This document shows, one piece after another, positions 5,777-6,162 of a DNA stretch of 6,162 nt. Position 1 is the first letter of the stretch. The number at the start of each line of letters is the position of its first letter. The notes beneath the pieces are model-generated. The model was not told where the DNA came from and did not search any database. It saw only the letters and a program-made list of their open reading frames with translations. Made by a program: the position numbers and the translations under genes. Source of the DNA: JBFMAE01 sp040756085 (GTDB lineage: Bacteria > Desulfobacterota > BSN033 > UBA1163). The DNA is taken from positions 1 to 6,162 of the forward strand of contig JBFMAE010000278.1 in the NCBI GenBank assembly GCA_040756085.1. The letters are read 5' to 3'.

Positions 5777-5805
5777 TTGACTTGGTTTTGTGAGTATCAT
5801 ATAGT
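5777..5805 (+). promoter_or_regulatory. Sigma-70 type promoter for the inositol-phosphatase gene
   Basis: TTGACT (5777-5782), 17 bases, TATAGT (5800-5805). Each box matches consensus at five of six positions. Transcription would start near 5812, directly before the AAGGGA ribosome site (5813-5818), giving a leader of only about 13 bases. Confidence 0.6.
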
Positions 5806-5825
5806 TTGAATAAAGGGATTGTCAA
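5796..5825 (-). promoter_or_regulatory. Sigma-70 type promoter for the thioesterase gene
   Basis: On the minus strand, TTGACA (complement of 5820-5825, full consensus) and TATGAT (complement of 5796-5801, five of six) are 18 bases apart. The start would be near 5789, with a leader of about 155 bases to the ATG at 5634. Its -10 overlaps the -10 of the rightward promoter by two bases, and its -35 touches the first base of the neighbouring start codon. Confidence 0.5.
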
Positions 5826-6162
5826 TGAAAAAGAATGATCATTATCTCCAGGTCGCAGTGGCTGCAGCCAAAGAGGCGGGCCGTATCCAGAGGCTTCACT
5901 TCGGCCATTTTCACCAGATCGAGTACAAAGGGGAGATCAATCCGGTGACGGAAGTGGATAAGCTCTGCGATCAAGCCATTATCCAGATGATTCTCAATGC
6001 TTTTCCTGACCATGATTTCCTCACCGAAGAGGGTGTTTCAAAGAGGAAGGGTTCTCCCTGGAAGTGGATCATCGATCCACTCGACGGGACAACAAATTAT
6101 TTCCACGAGTACCCCTGTTTCTGTGTTTCCATAGGACTGGAGGTAGAAGGGGAGGTGAGACT
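5825..6162 (+). CDS. suhB: Inositol monophosphatase family protein (SuhB-like), N-terminal part
   Basis: The reading frame is open from the ATG to the window edge, giving the first 112 residues; relatives are about 260, so a little under half is seen. Diagnostic motifs are Lys35 and the EVD at 43-45, the metal-binding Glu pair in FLTEEG (Glu68-Glu69), and WIIDPLDGTTNYFH (81-94), whose Asp84 and Asp87 bind Mg2+ and whose GTT holds the phosphate; the family's VSIGLE stretch follows (101-106). These enzymes remove phosphate from inositol monophosphate or related sugar phosphates or nucleotides in the cytoplasm, so the exact substrate is open and the symbol is a family-level name. AAGGGA at 5813-5818 lies six bases before the ATG. 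It is divergent from the thioesterase gene and has its own promoter. Confidence 0.88.
   Translation, partial: MKKNDHYLQVAVAAAKEAGRIQRLHFGHFHQIEYKGEINPVTEVDKLCDQAIIQMILNAFPDHDFLTEEGVSKRKGSPWKWIIDPLDGTTNYFHEYPCFCVSIGLEVEGEVR

Noticed and set aside
5482..5793. Rightward open frame of about 103 codons across the thioesterase start and the gap
   Set aside because: Runs antisense through the well-supported thioesterase gene and its regulatory gap; the translation shows no family motif.

Overview
The window is an ordinary-looking piece of a bacterial chromosome with moderate GC and tightly packed genes. It carries eight protein genes: seven complete and one cut off by the right edge. The gene types are a zinc-binding anti-sigma-like membrane protein, a YciO-type protein, a flavoredoxin-like FMN protein, a metal-dependent amidohydrolase, the ECF transporter parts CbiQ and CbiO, a PaaI-like thioesterase and an inositol-monophosphatase family enzyme. 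Together with short palindromic repeats in the intergenic gaps, they suggest an anaerobic Gram-negative of the Desulfobacterota/Deltaproteobacteria type or a relative. That placement is an inference from gene flavour; no marker gene is present.

Left part (1-2532): three rightward genes are separated by gaps of about 120-130 bases, so each may have its own promoter. The first (25-1098) begins just after what looks like the end of another gene, a common arrangement for sigma/anti-sigma pairs. The YciO gene (1232-1840) is preceded by a very good sigma-70 type promoter (TTGACT, 17 bases, TATAAA) with an inverted repeat over its -10 box. The flavoredoxin-like gene (1963-2532) follows a short AT-rich gap containing a perfect 12-base palindrome.

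Middle (2679-5067): amidohydrolase, cbiQ and cbiO form a strictly coupled operon, each junction being a 4-base ATGA overlap. CbiQ (membrane T component) and CbiO (ATPase) are two of the three parts of an energy-coupling-factor transporter. No substrate-binding S component (CbiM/NikM or other) is in the window. The operon is bracketed by two same-orientation copies of a repeat made of two inverted 26-base arms, each arm a hairpin (2575-2648 and 5105-5160). The second copy sits inside a larger inverted repeat (5054-5210) that also supplies the last codons and the stop of cbiO.

Right part (5230-6162): a leftward PaaI/hotdog thioesterase gene converges on cbiO and diverges from a rightward inositol-monophosphatase family gene that runs off the window. 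The 190-base divergent gap is the densest regulatory stretch. It has two good promoters facing away from each other with overlapping -10 boxes. The predicted leader of the thioesterase holds a perfect 12-bp inverted repeat followed by a hairpin with a run of seven U, which looks like an attenuator.

No gene set here is a clearly new biological system. The most interesting items are the possible attenuated leader, the ECF pair without an S component but fused by translation to an amidohydrolase gene, and the covarying palindromic repeats.
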